The notes under the pieces: model-generated | The model's database searches: none | Seen by the model: the letters and a program-made list of their open reading frames with translations, nothing else | Told to the model about the DNA's origin: nothing | Assembly: GCA_903906695.1 (NCBI GenBank) | Contig: CAIVLG010000210.1 | Span: 1-53,572, forward strand | Origin: an uncultured beta proteobacterium | GTDB taxonomy: Bacteria > Pseudomonadota > Gammaproteobacteria > Burkholderiales > Burkholderiaceae_C | DNA: 53,572 nucleotides | Direction: 5' to 3' | Translations under genes and position numbers: made by a program | Shown here: in pieces, positions 44,050 through 53,341 of the stretch | Position numbering within the stretch: the first letter of the stretch is position 1 | How the letters are laid out: each line of letters opens with the position of its first letter

Positions 44050-46278
44050 ATGAAGCGAAACATTCAGTTGTATTGGTTGTCGGTTCTGTCGCTGGCCTTC
44101 ACTTTCCTGGCCGGTTGCGGCGGGCAGGACCAGACCACACCTCTGCCCACCGCCAAGGTGTCGGCGCGGATGCTGGTTCAGGCCAATGCCTTGATGGGAC
44201 CCGGACCATCGGGCTTCGGCTGGAGTCCCCAGGGTGCCACCCTGGCCTATGTTGACCCCATCGATGGGCGCGACGTATTGTGGGCCTACGACGCCGCGAC
44301 CGCTGCCAGGCGCGTGCTGCTCGATCCCGGCGCCAATGCCGACCAGATTTCTGTCTCCTCCGCCCAATGGTCACCGCAGGGCGATTTGTTGCTGCTGTCG
44401 GGTGGCAGCGCGCTGTGGCTGCTCGATGCGAAAACAGGCGCGATGAAATCCGTCGCCGCCGGCAGCAGCGCCAAGACCGGCCTGATGTTTTCTCCCGACG
44501 GCACCCGCATCGCGTTTGCGCAGGACAACGACCTGTACACGGTGCGCGTGAGCGACGGCGTGCTGGTTCGCCTCACGACGGACGGCAGCGGCACCGTCTT
44601 TAACGGCACTCTGGATTGGGTCTACAACGAAGAGTTGGCAACCCGCTCGGCGCAGCCTGCCTACGCCTGGTCGCCGGATAGCAAGTCGCTGGTCTATCTG
44701 CGACTGGACGAAACTGCCGTCCAGAACCATCCAATAACGGACTTTCGCACGACGCCGCCGACCACCAGCTACACCCGATACCCTACGGCAGGCAGTCCCA
44801 ACCCCAAGGCATCGGTCCACACGATCAGCCTCGAAACCGGCAAACGCAGCGCTGTCCCGCTGGCGGATGATGTCGAGTACATCATGCCGTTTTTCGGCTG
44901 GTTCCCCGATTCTCAGGAAGCGTTTTTCGTCACGGAGAATCGCGCCCATTCGGTCCTCAAGCTCATGGCATGGAATCCTGCTACCGCTGTGGGTAGAACC
45001 GTCCTCACGGAAACGGATCCGTTCTGGATCAATGAGAATTCGTATGCTGCCCCCATCATCCTCGCCGATGGGAGTTTCCTCTGGCTCTCCGAACGCGACG
45101 GCTACATGCACCTCTATCTGTACTCCCGCCAAGGCGATCTGATACGACAGGTGACCAAGGGAGCGTGGATGATTGACTCTCCGGCGTGGAACCTGCTCAT
45201 ACCCGGCCGTCCCGTGTATGTGGACCCGGCAGGCCAGTATGCCTATTTTTCGGGCACGAAGAGCAGCCCGCTGGAACGCCAAATCTATCGCGCAGAGATT
45301 GCCAGCGGCAAGCTGGAGCAGGTGTCGCAACGGGCCGGGTTCCACCTCGGCGCGCTGTCCGCCGACGGTAACTATCTGGTTGACCAGTTTTCCGATGTTT
45401 CGACGCCGCCGGCCACCTGGATTGTCAAAGCCGATGGGACGCGCGTGGCCGTGCTGGGGCAAAGCGCCGGTCCCGCCATCACGCTGCCACAGGTCACGCG
45501 GGAATTCCTGACCGTGAAGGCACATGACGGCACCGACTTGTACGCGCAGATCGTCAAGCCGGAGAATTTCAACCCCACCAAGAAATACCCGGTCATCATT
45601 CATTGGTACGGGGGGCCCACGCTGCAGATGATTTCCAACCGGTACGGGGCCACCAACATTTTCAATCTCATCGAGCGTGACGTGCTCTACACCCAGGAAG
45701 GTTTCATCGTCTGGAGGCTCGACAACCGTGGCAGTTTTGGTCGTGGGCACGCCTTCGAAACCCCGATCTGCAAGGAAATGGGCAAGTCCGCGCTCGACGA
45801 TCAAATCGCCGGGGTCGACTACCTGCGAACGCTCCCCTACGTGGACGCGAGCCGGATTGGGACCGACGGCAAATCGTTCGGCGGATTTCTGACGCTGTAC
45901 GGTCTCATTCACGCACCCGATATTTTCAAGGTTGGCGTGGCTGGCTCGGGCCCCACCGACTGGGCTTCTTACGACACGATCTACACCGAGCGCTACATGC
46001 AGAAGCCGCTAGAAAATCCAGCAGGTTATGCGGCCATCAACCTGGTCACAGTGGCCAACCAGATCAAGGCCGCCCCCCTGATCATCCACGGACTGGCGGA
46101 CAGAAACGTCCACCTGGAAAATTCGATCAACTTCATCCAGGCACTGGAGCAATACGGCAAGCCGTTCTATTTCGTCCCGCTGCCGAACGAAGACCATCAT
46201 TACGAGGGCGACGGTCTTGCCAGCGCACTCTCGGCAAGCGTGGACTATTTCGTTCAGTATCTGATGAATGGGCCATAG
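44050..46278 (+). CDS. Exported dipeptidyl-peptidase IV-like serine peptidase (S9)
   Basis: This is a 742-residue protein with a lipoprotein signal (LAGC, Cys23). It has an eight-bladed propeller (about 60-480) and an alpha/beta-hydrolase domain. Catalytic residues: Ser609 in GKSFGG, Asp684 in GLADRNVH, and His716 in NEDHHYEG. DWVYNEEL (189-196) carries the Glu-Glu pair (194-195) that binds the free amino terminus in DPP-IV, so it probably removes X-Pro dipeptides. It begins 26 bp after the PLC-like gene and is likely cotranscribed. It belongs to a group of three exported hydrolases. Confidence 0.9.
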   Translation: MKRNIQLYWLSVLSLAFTFLAGCGGQDQTTPLPTAKVSARMLVQANALMGPGPSGFGWSPQGATLAYVDPIDGRDVLWAYDAATAARRVLLDPGANADQISVSSAQWSPQGDLLLLSGGSALWLLDAKTGAMKSVAAGSSAKTGLMFSPDGTRIAFAQDNDLYTVRVSDGVLVRLTTDGSGTVFNGTLDWVYNEELATRSAQPAYAWSPDSKSLVYLRLDETAVQNHPITDFRTTPPTTSYTRYPTAGSPNPKASVHTISLETGKRSAVPLADDVEYIMPFFGWFPDSQEAFFVTENRAHSVLKLMAWNPATAVGRTVLTETDPFWINENSYAAPIILADGSFLWLSERDGYMHLYLYSRQGDLIRQVTKGAWMIDSPAWNLLIPGRPVYVDPAGQYAYFSGTKSSPLERQIYRAEIASGKLEQVSQRAGFHLGALSADGNYLVDQFSDVSTPPATWIVKADGTRVAVLGQSAGPAITLPQVTREFLTVKAHDGTDLYAQIVKPENFNPTKKYPVIIHWYGGPTLQMISNRYGATNIFNLIERDVLYTQEGFIVWRLDNRGSFGRGHAFETPICKEMGKSALDDQIAGVDYLRTLPYVDASRIGTDGKSFGGFLTLYGLIHAPDIFKVGVAGSGPTDWASYDTIYTERYMQKPLENPAGYAAINLVTVANQIKAAPLIIHGLADRNVHLENSINFIQALEQYGKPFYFVPLPNEDHHYEGDGLASALSASVDYFVQYLMNGP

Positions 46279-46316
46279 CGGGCGGATCATCACCCTCAAG
46301 GTTCAGGAGCTTTACC

Positions 46317-47957
46317 ATGTCTCGTATCAGAAACTACCGGTTTACGAGTCTTGACGCCCTCCAACGACTGACAAGGTATCTGCTGTTATGGCTGCTTTTC
46401 TGCCCACTATGTTTCGTGCCAGTCTATGCCGCCACGGGGGCGGATTATTGGGCTCCGTGGGTCACAAAGACCACGACAAATTCTGCGACCATCAACTGGC
46501 GAGACCCGAGTGGTGGGGCGGGCTCCATAGATTACGCAACGTCAAGTTATTACAACGACAACCAGAGCTTTAACCAAACCACATCAGCTCTGACAGCGGG
46601 CACCTATCATCACGAACTGCTTGTCGGCCTGGACCCGAATACCTCGTATACGTATAGGGTGCGACCCTCCAACAGTGCAGACGTATTCAGCAACCGCACA
46701 TTCCGTACGATGCCGCTGAGTGGTCCCTTTACCTTTATTGTGATCGGCGATCCGCAGGAGGGTCACACCTATACCGAAGCGCAACGATTCAAGTATGTAG
46801 CAGATGCCATCGCCAAGGAAAAGGATGTGCTTTTCATTCTCCACAGTGGCGACTATGCAAGGTTTGATGATGAGTCCAGGTGGGCCGCGTTCTTCCAGGT
46901 TGCCGACGGAATGCTTGCAAAATCCGCCATCTATCCGACGATAGGAAACCATGAATATCACAATATCGCAAACAGTGCCTTGATTACCGCCGCCGACAAT
47001 TACCGCTCGGCATTTGACATGCCTTTGAACTACTCTTTTGACTGTGCCGGTGTTCGATTCATCAGTCTTGACAGCCCGGACCCGAATAGTGCCAATGGTG
47101 ATGATCCACAAACTTCCCTGGCCCTTGCGCAGAGTCAGGTACCCTGGCTCAAGGCTCAGCTGGACAATGCGCTGCTAGGCACATTTACCGTCCATCACCA
47201 TCCGATCTGGAGTGAGGGCAAGACAACGCTTGACGCCAATCTTCAGTCATGGGAAACGCTCTACCATACCTACAATATCAGTGCAACTTTCTCCGGTCAC
47301 GTGCATAACTACCAGCGGCTTCTGGTGCAAGGGACGCCCTATTTCATTAACGGCAATGCCGGAGGCCCATTTGCTGTGCTGAGTAGTACCGTGCCAGACG
47401 GGTATCAAACCGGTGCGACCAATCAGGTGGGATATCTCAAGGTCACAGTAGATCCAGCAAATAACGTGGCGACAGCGCAGGAGATCTTGCTCGCTCACTT
47501 TAACGTGAGTGATTCCAACGAAGCAGCTTACGTCTATAGTCAGCCGGTCCTTGGCGATAGCACTACATTTTCTCTTTCACCGAAGAACGTATCGACCTCC
47601 GGCCACGGTGATAGTGGTCATTGTTTTATTGCAACCGCGGCTTATGGCTCAGCACTGGATCCGTCCGTGAAGATTTTGCGAGACTTCAGGGACAAGCTGC
47701 TCTTATCAAACCGCCTTGGCCATTCTTTCGTCAACTGGTACTACAAAGTTTCTCCGCCGATAGCCGACCTCATAAGGCCCAGCGAGATCATGAAGACCGG
47801 TGTACGAATTGTTCTGATCCCGGCTGTTGGCTTTGCTTACCTCAGTCTGGCACTTGGGGTTCTTCCCGCGCTAATCGTTCTGCTCTTCTCTGCAGCTCTT
47901 ATCTGCTTTTGGATAAGAAGAATTGCAGCACGGAAATCGCAGCGGTTTGGAGCTTGA
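46317..47957 (+). CDS. Exported purple-acid-phosphatase-like metallophosphoesterase with CFI-type C-terminus
   Basis: This 546-residue protein has a signal sequence (about 20-38) and a fibronectin-III-like domain (about 45-130, typical of purple acid phosphatases). The metallophosphoesterase domain follows: GDPQEG (Asp145), GDY (Asp179), GNHEY (Asn211, His212), HHHPIW (293-298) and GHVHNYQR (327-334). Residues 436-445 read CFIATAAYGS, followed by LRDFRDKLLL and a hydrophobic helix pair (about 497-533) and a basic tail. This is a recurring C-terminal module that from memory is called a CFI-box CTERM, probably for sorting or anchoring. AGGAG lies 7 nt before the ATG. Codon use is visibly more AT-rich than in the neighbours, suggesting transfer. 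Confidence 0.83.
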   Translation: MSRIRNYRFTSLDALQRLTRYLLLWLLFCPLCFVPVYAATGADYWAPWVTKTTTNSATINWRDPSGGAGSIDYATSSYYNDNQSFNQTTSALTAGTYHHELLVGLDPNTSYTYRVRPSNSADVFSNRTFRTMPLSGPFTFIVIGDPQEGHTYTEAQRFKYVADAIAKEKDVLFILHSGDYARFDDESRWAAFFQVADGMLAKSAIYPTIGNHEYHNIANSALITAADNYRSAFDMPLNYSFDCAGVRFISLDSPDPNSANGDDPQTSLALAQSQVPWLKAQLDNALLGTFTVHHHPIWSEGKTTLDANLQSWETLYHTYNISATFSGHVHNYQRLLVQGTPYFINGNAGGPFAVLSSTVPDGYQTGATNQVGYLKVTVDPANNVATAQEILLAHFNVSDSNEAAYVYSQPVLGDSTTFSLSPKNVSTSGHGDSGHCFIATAAYGSALDPSVKILRDFRDKLLLSNRLGHSFVNWYYKVSPPIADLIRPSEIMKTGVRIVLIPAVGFAYLSLALGVLPALIVLLFSAALICFWIRRIAARKSQRFGA

Positions 47958-48036
47958 CCGCTGTCCTATCGCAAACTAATGCTGCAGGTTCCAGATGTCT
48001 TGCTACGCGTTGGCACATTCCCAGGCATGTTGATCG

Positions 48037-51000
48037 TCACGCGCTTGCCACTTCAGGCGTCGTCACCGGACCCTTGCCGCTGAACCGGTCCAGTGTCAGG
48101 TAAATCACGGGCGTGATGAAGAGCGTGATGGCTTGAGAAAAAACCAGACCGCCGACGACAGCCAATCCGAGTGGCTGGCGCAACTCCGCACCGGCGCCGA
48201 TGCCGATGGCAATCGGCAGAGCCCCCATCAGCGCCGCCAGCGTCGTCATCATGATCGGCCGAAAGCGAAGTACGCAGGCCTCGCGAATCGCCACGGGCGG
48301 CGTCATGCCCTGGTGGCGCTGCGCGTCGAGCGCAAAGTCGATCATCATGATGGCGTTTTTCTTCACGATACCGATGAGTAGCACGATGCCGATGGTCGCG
48401 ATCAGCGTCAGATCCTGATGGAACAGCATCAGCGTGGCCAGCGCGCCGACTGCCGCCGACGGCAGGCCCGCAAGAATCGTGATCGGGTGGATGTAGCTCT
48501 CGTAGAGCACACCCAGCAGCACGTAAATAACCAGCAAAGCGGCTACGATCAGAATCGCCTGACTGCCCTGCGAGCTCTTGAAGACGGCAGCATCGCCACC
48601 GTAACTGGCAATCACCGAAGCTGGCATCTGGACCGCTTCCCGGGCCGCGTCGATCTTGGCGGTTGCATCACCCAGCGCCGCGCCGGGGGCCAGATTGAAT
48701 GAAATGGTGACCGCTTGCAACTGGCCGACGTGGTTGATCGACATCGGGCCGACCGTGCGCTCCACCGTGGTGAAGCTCGATAGCGGCACCATGCTGCCGT
48801 TGGTTGATCGGACGTAAATGCGGTCCAGCGCACCTTCATCTTCCTTGGCCTCGGGGGCTACCTCCATGATCACTTGATAGCTGTCGGTCGGCAGGTACAG
48901 GGTCGAGACCTGGCGTTCGCCAAAGGCACTGAAGAGCGCGGTGCGAATACCATCGATCGAAACGCCCAGCGTGTTGGCGCGGTCGCGGTCAATTTTCAAT
49001 TGTGCCTGCAAGCCTCGCATTTGCGCATCGCTGGTGACATCACGAAACAGCGGGTCTGAGCGCAGCCGATCCTGCAGCTTGATGGCCCAGCCATTAATTT
49101 CGTCGGCCCGCACACTTTGCAGGATGTACTGGTACTGTGCTTTGCTCTGGCGTCCGCCCAGTTGCAGGTTCTGAATCGGGCGCATGAAGACGGCAATTCC
49201 GGCGACATCGCGCAGCTTGCGGCGCAGTCCTTCCACGACCTTGCTCATAGCCTGGCGCTCGCCTCTGGGCTTCAAGGTGATGAACATGCGCCCCGTATTC
49301 TGGGCGCCACTGCCGCCATTAAAGGAACTCACGGCTGCTACGTTGGGATCAGCGCGAAAGACGCCCGCTACCTGTTCCTGTAGCTTGACCATGGCCGGGA
49401 ACGAGGTGTCTTCACCGGCTTCGGTTGAAACCGTGATCTGGCCGATGTCCTCCTCCGGAAAGAAACCTTTCGGAATGATAGTGATCAGCCAGGCAGTCGC
49501 GACGAAAGTGGCCAGTGCGATCGTCAGCACCAGTTTGCGATGCCCCAGGGCCTTGTCAAGCAGGAAGGTGTAGGCTGCCAGCAGCTTGTTGAAGCCGGTT
49601 TCGAAAGAGTGCACCAGAGCGCCCGGCGGCTTCTTGTGCGCTTCGTCAGACAGGAAACGACTGGCCAGCATCGGCACCAGGGTCAGCGAGACAAAGGCCG
49701 AGACCACAATCGCCAGACCCACGACCACGGCAAATTCATGAAACAGCAGCCCGATTACCCCGGGCATGAAGAAGATCGGAATGAAGACCGCGATCAGCGA
49801 AGTCGAAATCGAGATGATGGTAAAGCCGACCTCGCGGGCACCGCGCATGGCGGCCTGGAATGGAGGTATGCCGTTTTCGACATGGCGGATGATGTTTTCC
49901 AGAACCACGATCGCGTCGTCGACCACCAGACCGACAGCCAGTGTCAGGCCCAGCAGCGAAATATTGTCCAGGCTGTAAGACAGACCCCAGAGCAGGGCCA
50001 CGGCGCCAATCAGCGATACCGGTAATGACAGGGTCGGGATCACGGTAGCGACAAACCGTCGCAGAAACAGGAAGATCACCAGCACCACCAGGGCGATCGT
50101 GCCAAGCAGCGTGATGCTGACGTCGTGCAGTGCTTCACGTACCGAGACCGAGCGATCATTGACCGGCGTCATGGCAACCGATTGCGGCATCTGGCTTTGC
50201 AGCGTCGGCAGCGTCGCGCGAACCGCGTCCACCACGCGTACCGTATTGGCGCCAGGCTGGCGCTGCACTGCGATTGTGATGGAATTTTCGCCATTCAGCG
50301 TGGCCCAGGTCTTGAGTGTCTCCATGCTGTCTTCGACAGAGGCGACATCGCGCAATCGCACCGGATTGCCGCCGCGATTGCTGACGATCAGATCGGCAAA
50401 ATCGGCAGCATTCTTGAGTTGGCGATTGGCCTGCAGGGTCAGCGTTTGACGCTGACCATCAAAAGTGCCCACCGGCGTGTTGACGTTCGCAGCACGCAGT
50501 GCCGAACTCAATTCGTCGAGTCCCATGTTGCGCGCCGCCAGCGCGTCGGGTTGCACACGAACCCGCACCGCGTAGCGCTTGGAGCCATAGATGCTGACTT
50601 GTGCGACACCGTCGATGGTCGATAGCGTCGGAGAAATCAGATGCTCGGCGTAGTCCTGCAGATCCGAAGGATTGACAGAGGGCGAGGTGAGCGCAATCAA
50701 TAGCACCGGAGCATCGGCCGGATTGACTTTGCGATAGGCCGGTGTTTCCGTCATGTCCACCGGCAATGAGCGCTGTGCCCGCAGCAGGGCAGCCTGCACA
50801 TCGACCGCAGCAGCGTCCACGTTGCGACCTTCGTCGAACTCCAGGGTCAGTGAAGTGTTGCCAAGTGTGCTGGTGGAACTGATGGTTTTCAGCCCAGGCA
50901 CGGTCTGAAACTGCTTTTCCAGGATCAGAGCCACCGAGCTGGCCATTGTTTCCGGATTGGCGCCAGGCATTCTGGCCGAAACATTGATCACTGGCGTGTC

Positions 51001-51120
51001 ATAGCTCGGCAGCGCGGCGACCGGGATGTTGCGAAAGCCCAGTATCCCCGCCAGCACCACGGCCAGGTTAAGCAGAATCGTCATCACCGGACGACGGATA
51101 AAAAGTTCCGAGAAGTTCAT
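48037..51120 (-). CDS. RND multidrug efflux permease (HAE1 / AcrB-MdtB type)
   Basis: This 1027-residue inner-membrane pump has 12 helices and two large periplasmic loops. It starts NFSELFIRRPVMTILLNLAVVLAG, the classical HAE1 N-terminus. The proton relay Asp-Asp lies in TM4 (GLVVDDAIVVLENI), and Lys is in TM10 (GIVKKNAIMMIDFA). It exports hydrophobic drugs, detergents or bile-salt-like compounds with an adaptor and an outer-membrane channel. It overlaps the adaptor stop as ATGA. No outer-membrane factor gene follows in the window, so it must use one encoded elsewhere. Specificity cannot be read. Confidence 0.93.
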   Translation of the reverse strand: MNFSELFIRRPVMTILLNLAVVLAGILGFRNIPVAALPSYDTPVINVSARMPGANPETMASSVALILEKQFQTVPGLKTISSTSTLGNTSLTLEFDEGRNVDAAAVDVQAALLRAQRSLPVDMTETPAYRKVNPADAPVLLIALTSPSVNPSDLQDYAEHLISPTLSTIDGVAQVSIYGSKRYAVRVRVQPDALAARNMGLDELSSALRAANVNTPVGTFDGQRQTLTLQANRQLKNAADFADLIVSNRGGNPVRLRDVASVEDSMETLKTWATLNGENSITIAVQRQPGANTVRVVDAVRATLPTLQSQMPQSVAMTPVNDRSVSVREALHDVSITLLGTIALVVLVIFLFLRRFVATVIPTLSLPVSLIGAVALLWGLSYSLDNISLLGLTLAVGLVVDDAIVVLENIIRHVENGIPPFQAAMRGAREVGFTIISISTSLIAVFIPIFFMPGVIGLLFHEFAVVVGLAIVVSAFVSLTLVPMLASRFLSDEAHKKPPGALVHSFETGFNKLLAAYTFLLDKALGHRKLVLTIALATFVATAWLITIIPKGFFPEEDIGQITVSTEAGEDTSFPAMVKLQEQVAGVFRADPNVAAVSSFNGGSGAQNTGRMFITLKPRGERQAMSKVVEGLRRKLRDVAGIAVFMRPIQNLQLGGRQSKAQYQYILQSVRADEINGWAIKLQDRLRSDPLFRDVTSDAQMRGLQAQLKIDRDRANTLGVSIDGIRTALFSAFGERQVSTLYLPTDSYQVIMEVAPEAKEDEGALDRIYVRSTNGSMVPLSSFTTVERTVGPMSINHVGQLQAVTISFNLAPGAALGDATAKIDAAREAVQMPASVIASYGGDAAVFKSSQGSQAILIVAALLVIYVLLGVLYESYIHPITILAGLPSAAVGALATLMLFHQDLTLIATIGIVLLIGIVKKNAIMMIDFALDAQRHQGMTPPVAIREACVLRFRPIMMTTLAALMGALPIAIGIGAGAELRQPLGLAVVGGLVFSQAITLFITPVIYLTLDRFSGKGPVTTPEVASA

Positions 51121-52295
51121 GGCTTTGCTGGCGTTGCCGTGCGGGGCGCATTGCCCGCGCCGCTCTTGGCGCGCTCGACCACCGGTGAACCCGGCCTGAG
51201 GTTTTGCTTGCCATCGAGAACCACCAGGTCACCGGGTGCGATACCACTGACGGCCGCATCGTCGCCCTGCGCGTAAAGGACTTTGACTGGTTTGGCCAAC
51301 GCTTTGCCTTCGACCATGACGAAAACAATGGTTCCGCGCTCGCTCTGCACAATCGCCGCCTGTGGCACGACGACCGTGTCTTTGAGCACGCTGACCGTCT
51401 GCGTGACTTCAACAAAGGCGCCGGGCCAGAGCTTGCCTTCGTCATTGTCGAAGACCGCCTTGACCTTGACCGAACCCGAGTTGGCGTCCACGGCGTTATC
51501 GACAAACTTCAAGCGCCCGCTGAACTTCTGCGCCGCATCAGGAATCCGGGCGCTCACCGGAGCGCCACCATCCTTGAGTGCCGCCAGCGCATCGTTCAGG
51601 TTGCGCTGCGGAATGCTGAAGGCCACAGCAATCGGATCGAGCTGCGTGATCGTCACAAGGGTCGTCAGGTTGGCCTGTACCGCGGTGCCTGCAAACACAT
51701 TGACGGCGCCGGCCCGGCCGCTGTGGGGCGCCGTTACCCGGTCGTAGGAAAGCGCCACACGGGCTGAATCTATCGCCGCCTGATCGGCTGCCACGGCAGC
51801 GGTCTGCGAATCGACCAGGGTCCTGCTGGTGTCGAGTGCACCCTGTGATATGAAATTTTGCAGGAGCAGTTGCTGGGCGCGGACAAACTGGCGCTGTGCA
51901 TCATCAAGTGCCGCTTTGTCCCGGGCCAGTTGCGCCTGGGCCTTGGCGACATTGGCCTCATCGCTGCGGCCATCCAGCGTGAAGAGCAGATCACCGGCTT
52001 TGACGAACTGGCCTTCCCGAAAATGCACCTTGCTGACTATATTGCTGACCTGCGGCTTGACATCCACGCTGGTCAGCGGTGTCACCGTTCCTGAGGTCTG
52101 AATCACGACCGGCAAGTCACGTTTTTGAGCGCGCACGGTGGTGACGGTGATGGGCGCGGATGGGGCCGCTGCAGCACTGGCTGGCGTGCTGCTGACCGGT
52201 GCGGCTGCCGCGCCATCCGTCTTGCCGCCGCACCCAAGCAGAGTAGCCAGGCAAAGGCTGCACGCAATACCAAAGAGAAAGCGCTCTGTCGTCAT
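51117..52295 (-). CDS. RND efflux periplasmic adaptor (MFP / HlyD family lipoprotein)
   Basis: This is a 392-residue adaptor. The start at 52295 (MTTERF) gives a lipoprotein signal (LATLLGC) and has AGGA 6 nt upstream. It has a biotinyl-lipoyl domain (VDVKPQVSNIVSKVHFREGQFVKAGDLLFTLD), a coiled-coil hairpin (about 110-170), a beta-barrel (YDRVTAPHSGRAGAVNVFAGT) and a membrane-proximal domain. It links the permease to an outer-membrane channel. It is the first gene of the pair with the permease. Confidence 0.92.
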   Translation of the reverse strand: MTTERFLFGIACSLCLATLLGCGGKTDGAAAAPVSSTPASAAAAPSAPITVTTVRAQKRDLPVVIQTSGTVTPLTSVDVKPQVSNIVSKVHFREGQFVKAGDLLFTLDGRSDEANVAKAQAQLARDKAALDDAQRQFVRAQQLLLQNFISQGALDTSRTLVDSQTAAVAADQAAIDSARVALSYDRVTAPHSGRAGAVNVFAGTAVQANLTTLVTITQLDPIAVAFSIPQRNLNDALAALKDGGAPVSARIPDAAQKFSGRLKFVDNAVDANSGSVKVKAVFDNDEGKLWPGAFVEVTQTVSVLKDTVVVPQAAIVQSERGTIVFVMVEGKALAKPVKVLYAQGDDAAVSGIAPGDLVVLDGKQNLRPGSPVVERAKSGAGNAPRTATPAKP

Positions 52296-52429
52296 GATCT
52301 TCCTGTAGCTGGCCGGAATCTGAAGTCGGGCGTAAATGGCCCGGCCCGCAAGTCCCCTGTCATTTTTGACCTGCATGCTACCAGAGTGATGCCGGAGCCC
52401 TCTCGATCATCTCAGGATCTGCGCGAGCG

Positions 52430-53341
52430 TCAATTGTCCCAGCCGCCGCCGCTGTCGACGCTGCCGCCGTCGTCCCAAGAGCCAGCATCGCTGACACCGA
52501 AATTCTGGCCACCCATGTCGGGGTTGCTGTTGACAGCCTGAAAATCGTTGCCGGAGACGTTGTCGGACGGTCTTGCTCCCGGATCACGGTGACCCATCAG
52601 GTTGCGGCCAATGGCTTCTGCCGCCATCACTCCTGCTCCGACTGCCAGTCCGGTCGCGACGCCGCCCATGATCCTGCCGCCAAGACCGCTGCCCGCCGGT
52701 TGTCCGTAGGCCTGTTGTGGAACGCCGCCGGCCATCGTGTTGCCCATGCCAAAACCCTGTGGGCCGCTCAGGCCACCTTGCATCACGCCCTGATTCGCAT
52801 AGACCGGCTGCGCTGCAAAGGCTGGCTCGGGCTTCTTGCGCAACATGAAAATTGCGATGCCGATGGCGCCGCCGCCGAGTGCCAGGACCAGACCCCAGGG
52901 GAACGATGAAGACGGTGTGGCGGGCGAAGAGTAACGCTCAACCGCCGTCGCATTGCTGCGCTGCTGTGCAGTGCCGCTGACTGATGGTTTGGCGCTGGCA
53001 GTCAGTTGCGTGCGCAAGGCCTGCACGGCTTCGGGTTTTGCAAAGGAAAGACCCGGCGCCAGTTTTTCGGCCATCGCCAGTGCCTCACGCGCCTGCGCCA
53101 GTTTGCCCTGGCGCGAAAAAAGTTCGGCCTGCACAAAATGCGCCTTGCCGCTGCCCGGATGTGCCACGAGCACCTGCTGCATCATGACCTGGGCCTGCTC
53201 CAGGCGTCCGGTCTGCGCTTCCTGATAAATCTGGTTCAGCGTTGGTTCTGGCTGGGCCATCGCGAAGCCAAAACCAAAACCCAGCAACGCGCTGACCAGC
53301 AGCCATTTACCAAAGCTTTGCACGATCGATCGGTTTGTCAT
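52430..53341 (-). CDS. TPR-containing membrane protein of unknown function
   Basis: This 303-residue protein has a signal peptide (KWLLVSALLGFGFGFAMA) and two or three TPR-like helix pairs (about 33-105, IYQEAQTGRLEQAQVMMQQV ...). A linker and one transmembrane helix (PWGLVLALGGGAIGIAIFML) follow, then a Gly/Gln-rich region and an acidic tail SWDDGGSVDSGGGWDN. The start at 53341 is chosen by GAAGG about 9 nt upstream. The tail resembles those of YgcG/TPM-like or DUF2076-like proteins. A role in envelope assembly is a guess; there is no catalytic motif. It is 134 bp from the RND adaptor and probably not cotranscribed with it. Confidence 0.7.
   Translation of the reverse strand: MTNRSIVQSFGKWLLVSALLGFGFGFAMAQPEPTLNQIYQEAQTGRLEQAQVMMQQVLVAHPGSGKAHFVQAELFSRQGKLAQAREALAMAEKLAPGLSFAKPEAVQALRTQLTASAKPSVSGTAQQRSNATAVERYSSPATPSSSFPWGLVLALGGGAIGIAIFMLRKKPEPAFAAQPVYANQGVMQGGLSGPQGFGMGNTMAGGVPQQAYGQPAGSGLGGRIMGGVATGLAVGAGVMAAEAIGRNLMGHRDPGARPSDNVSGNDFQAVNSNPDMGGQNFGVSDAGSWDDGGSVDSGGGWDN

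Noticed and set aside
44371-45912. 513-codon frame antisense to the DPP-IV-like gene
   Set aside because: A shadow of a gene with a full catalytic triad; no domain seen.
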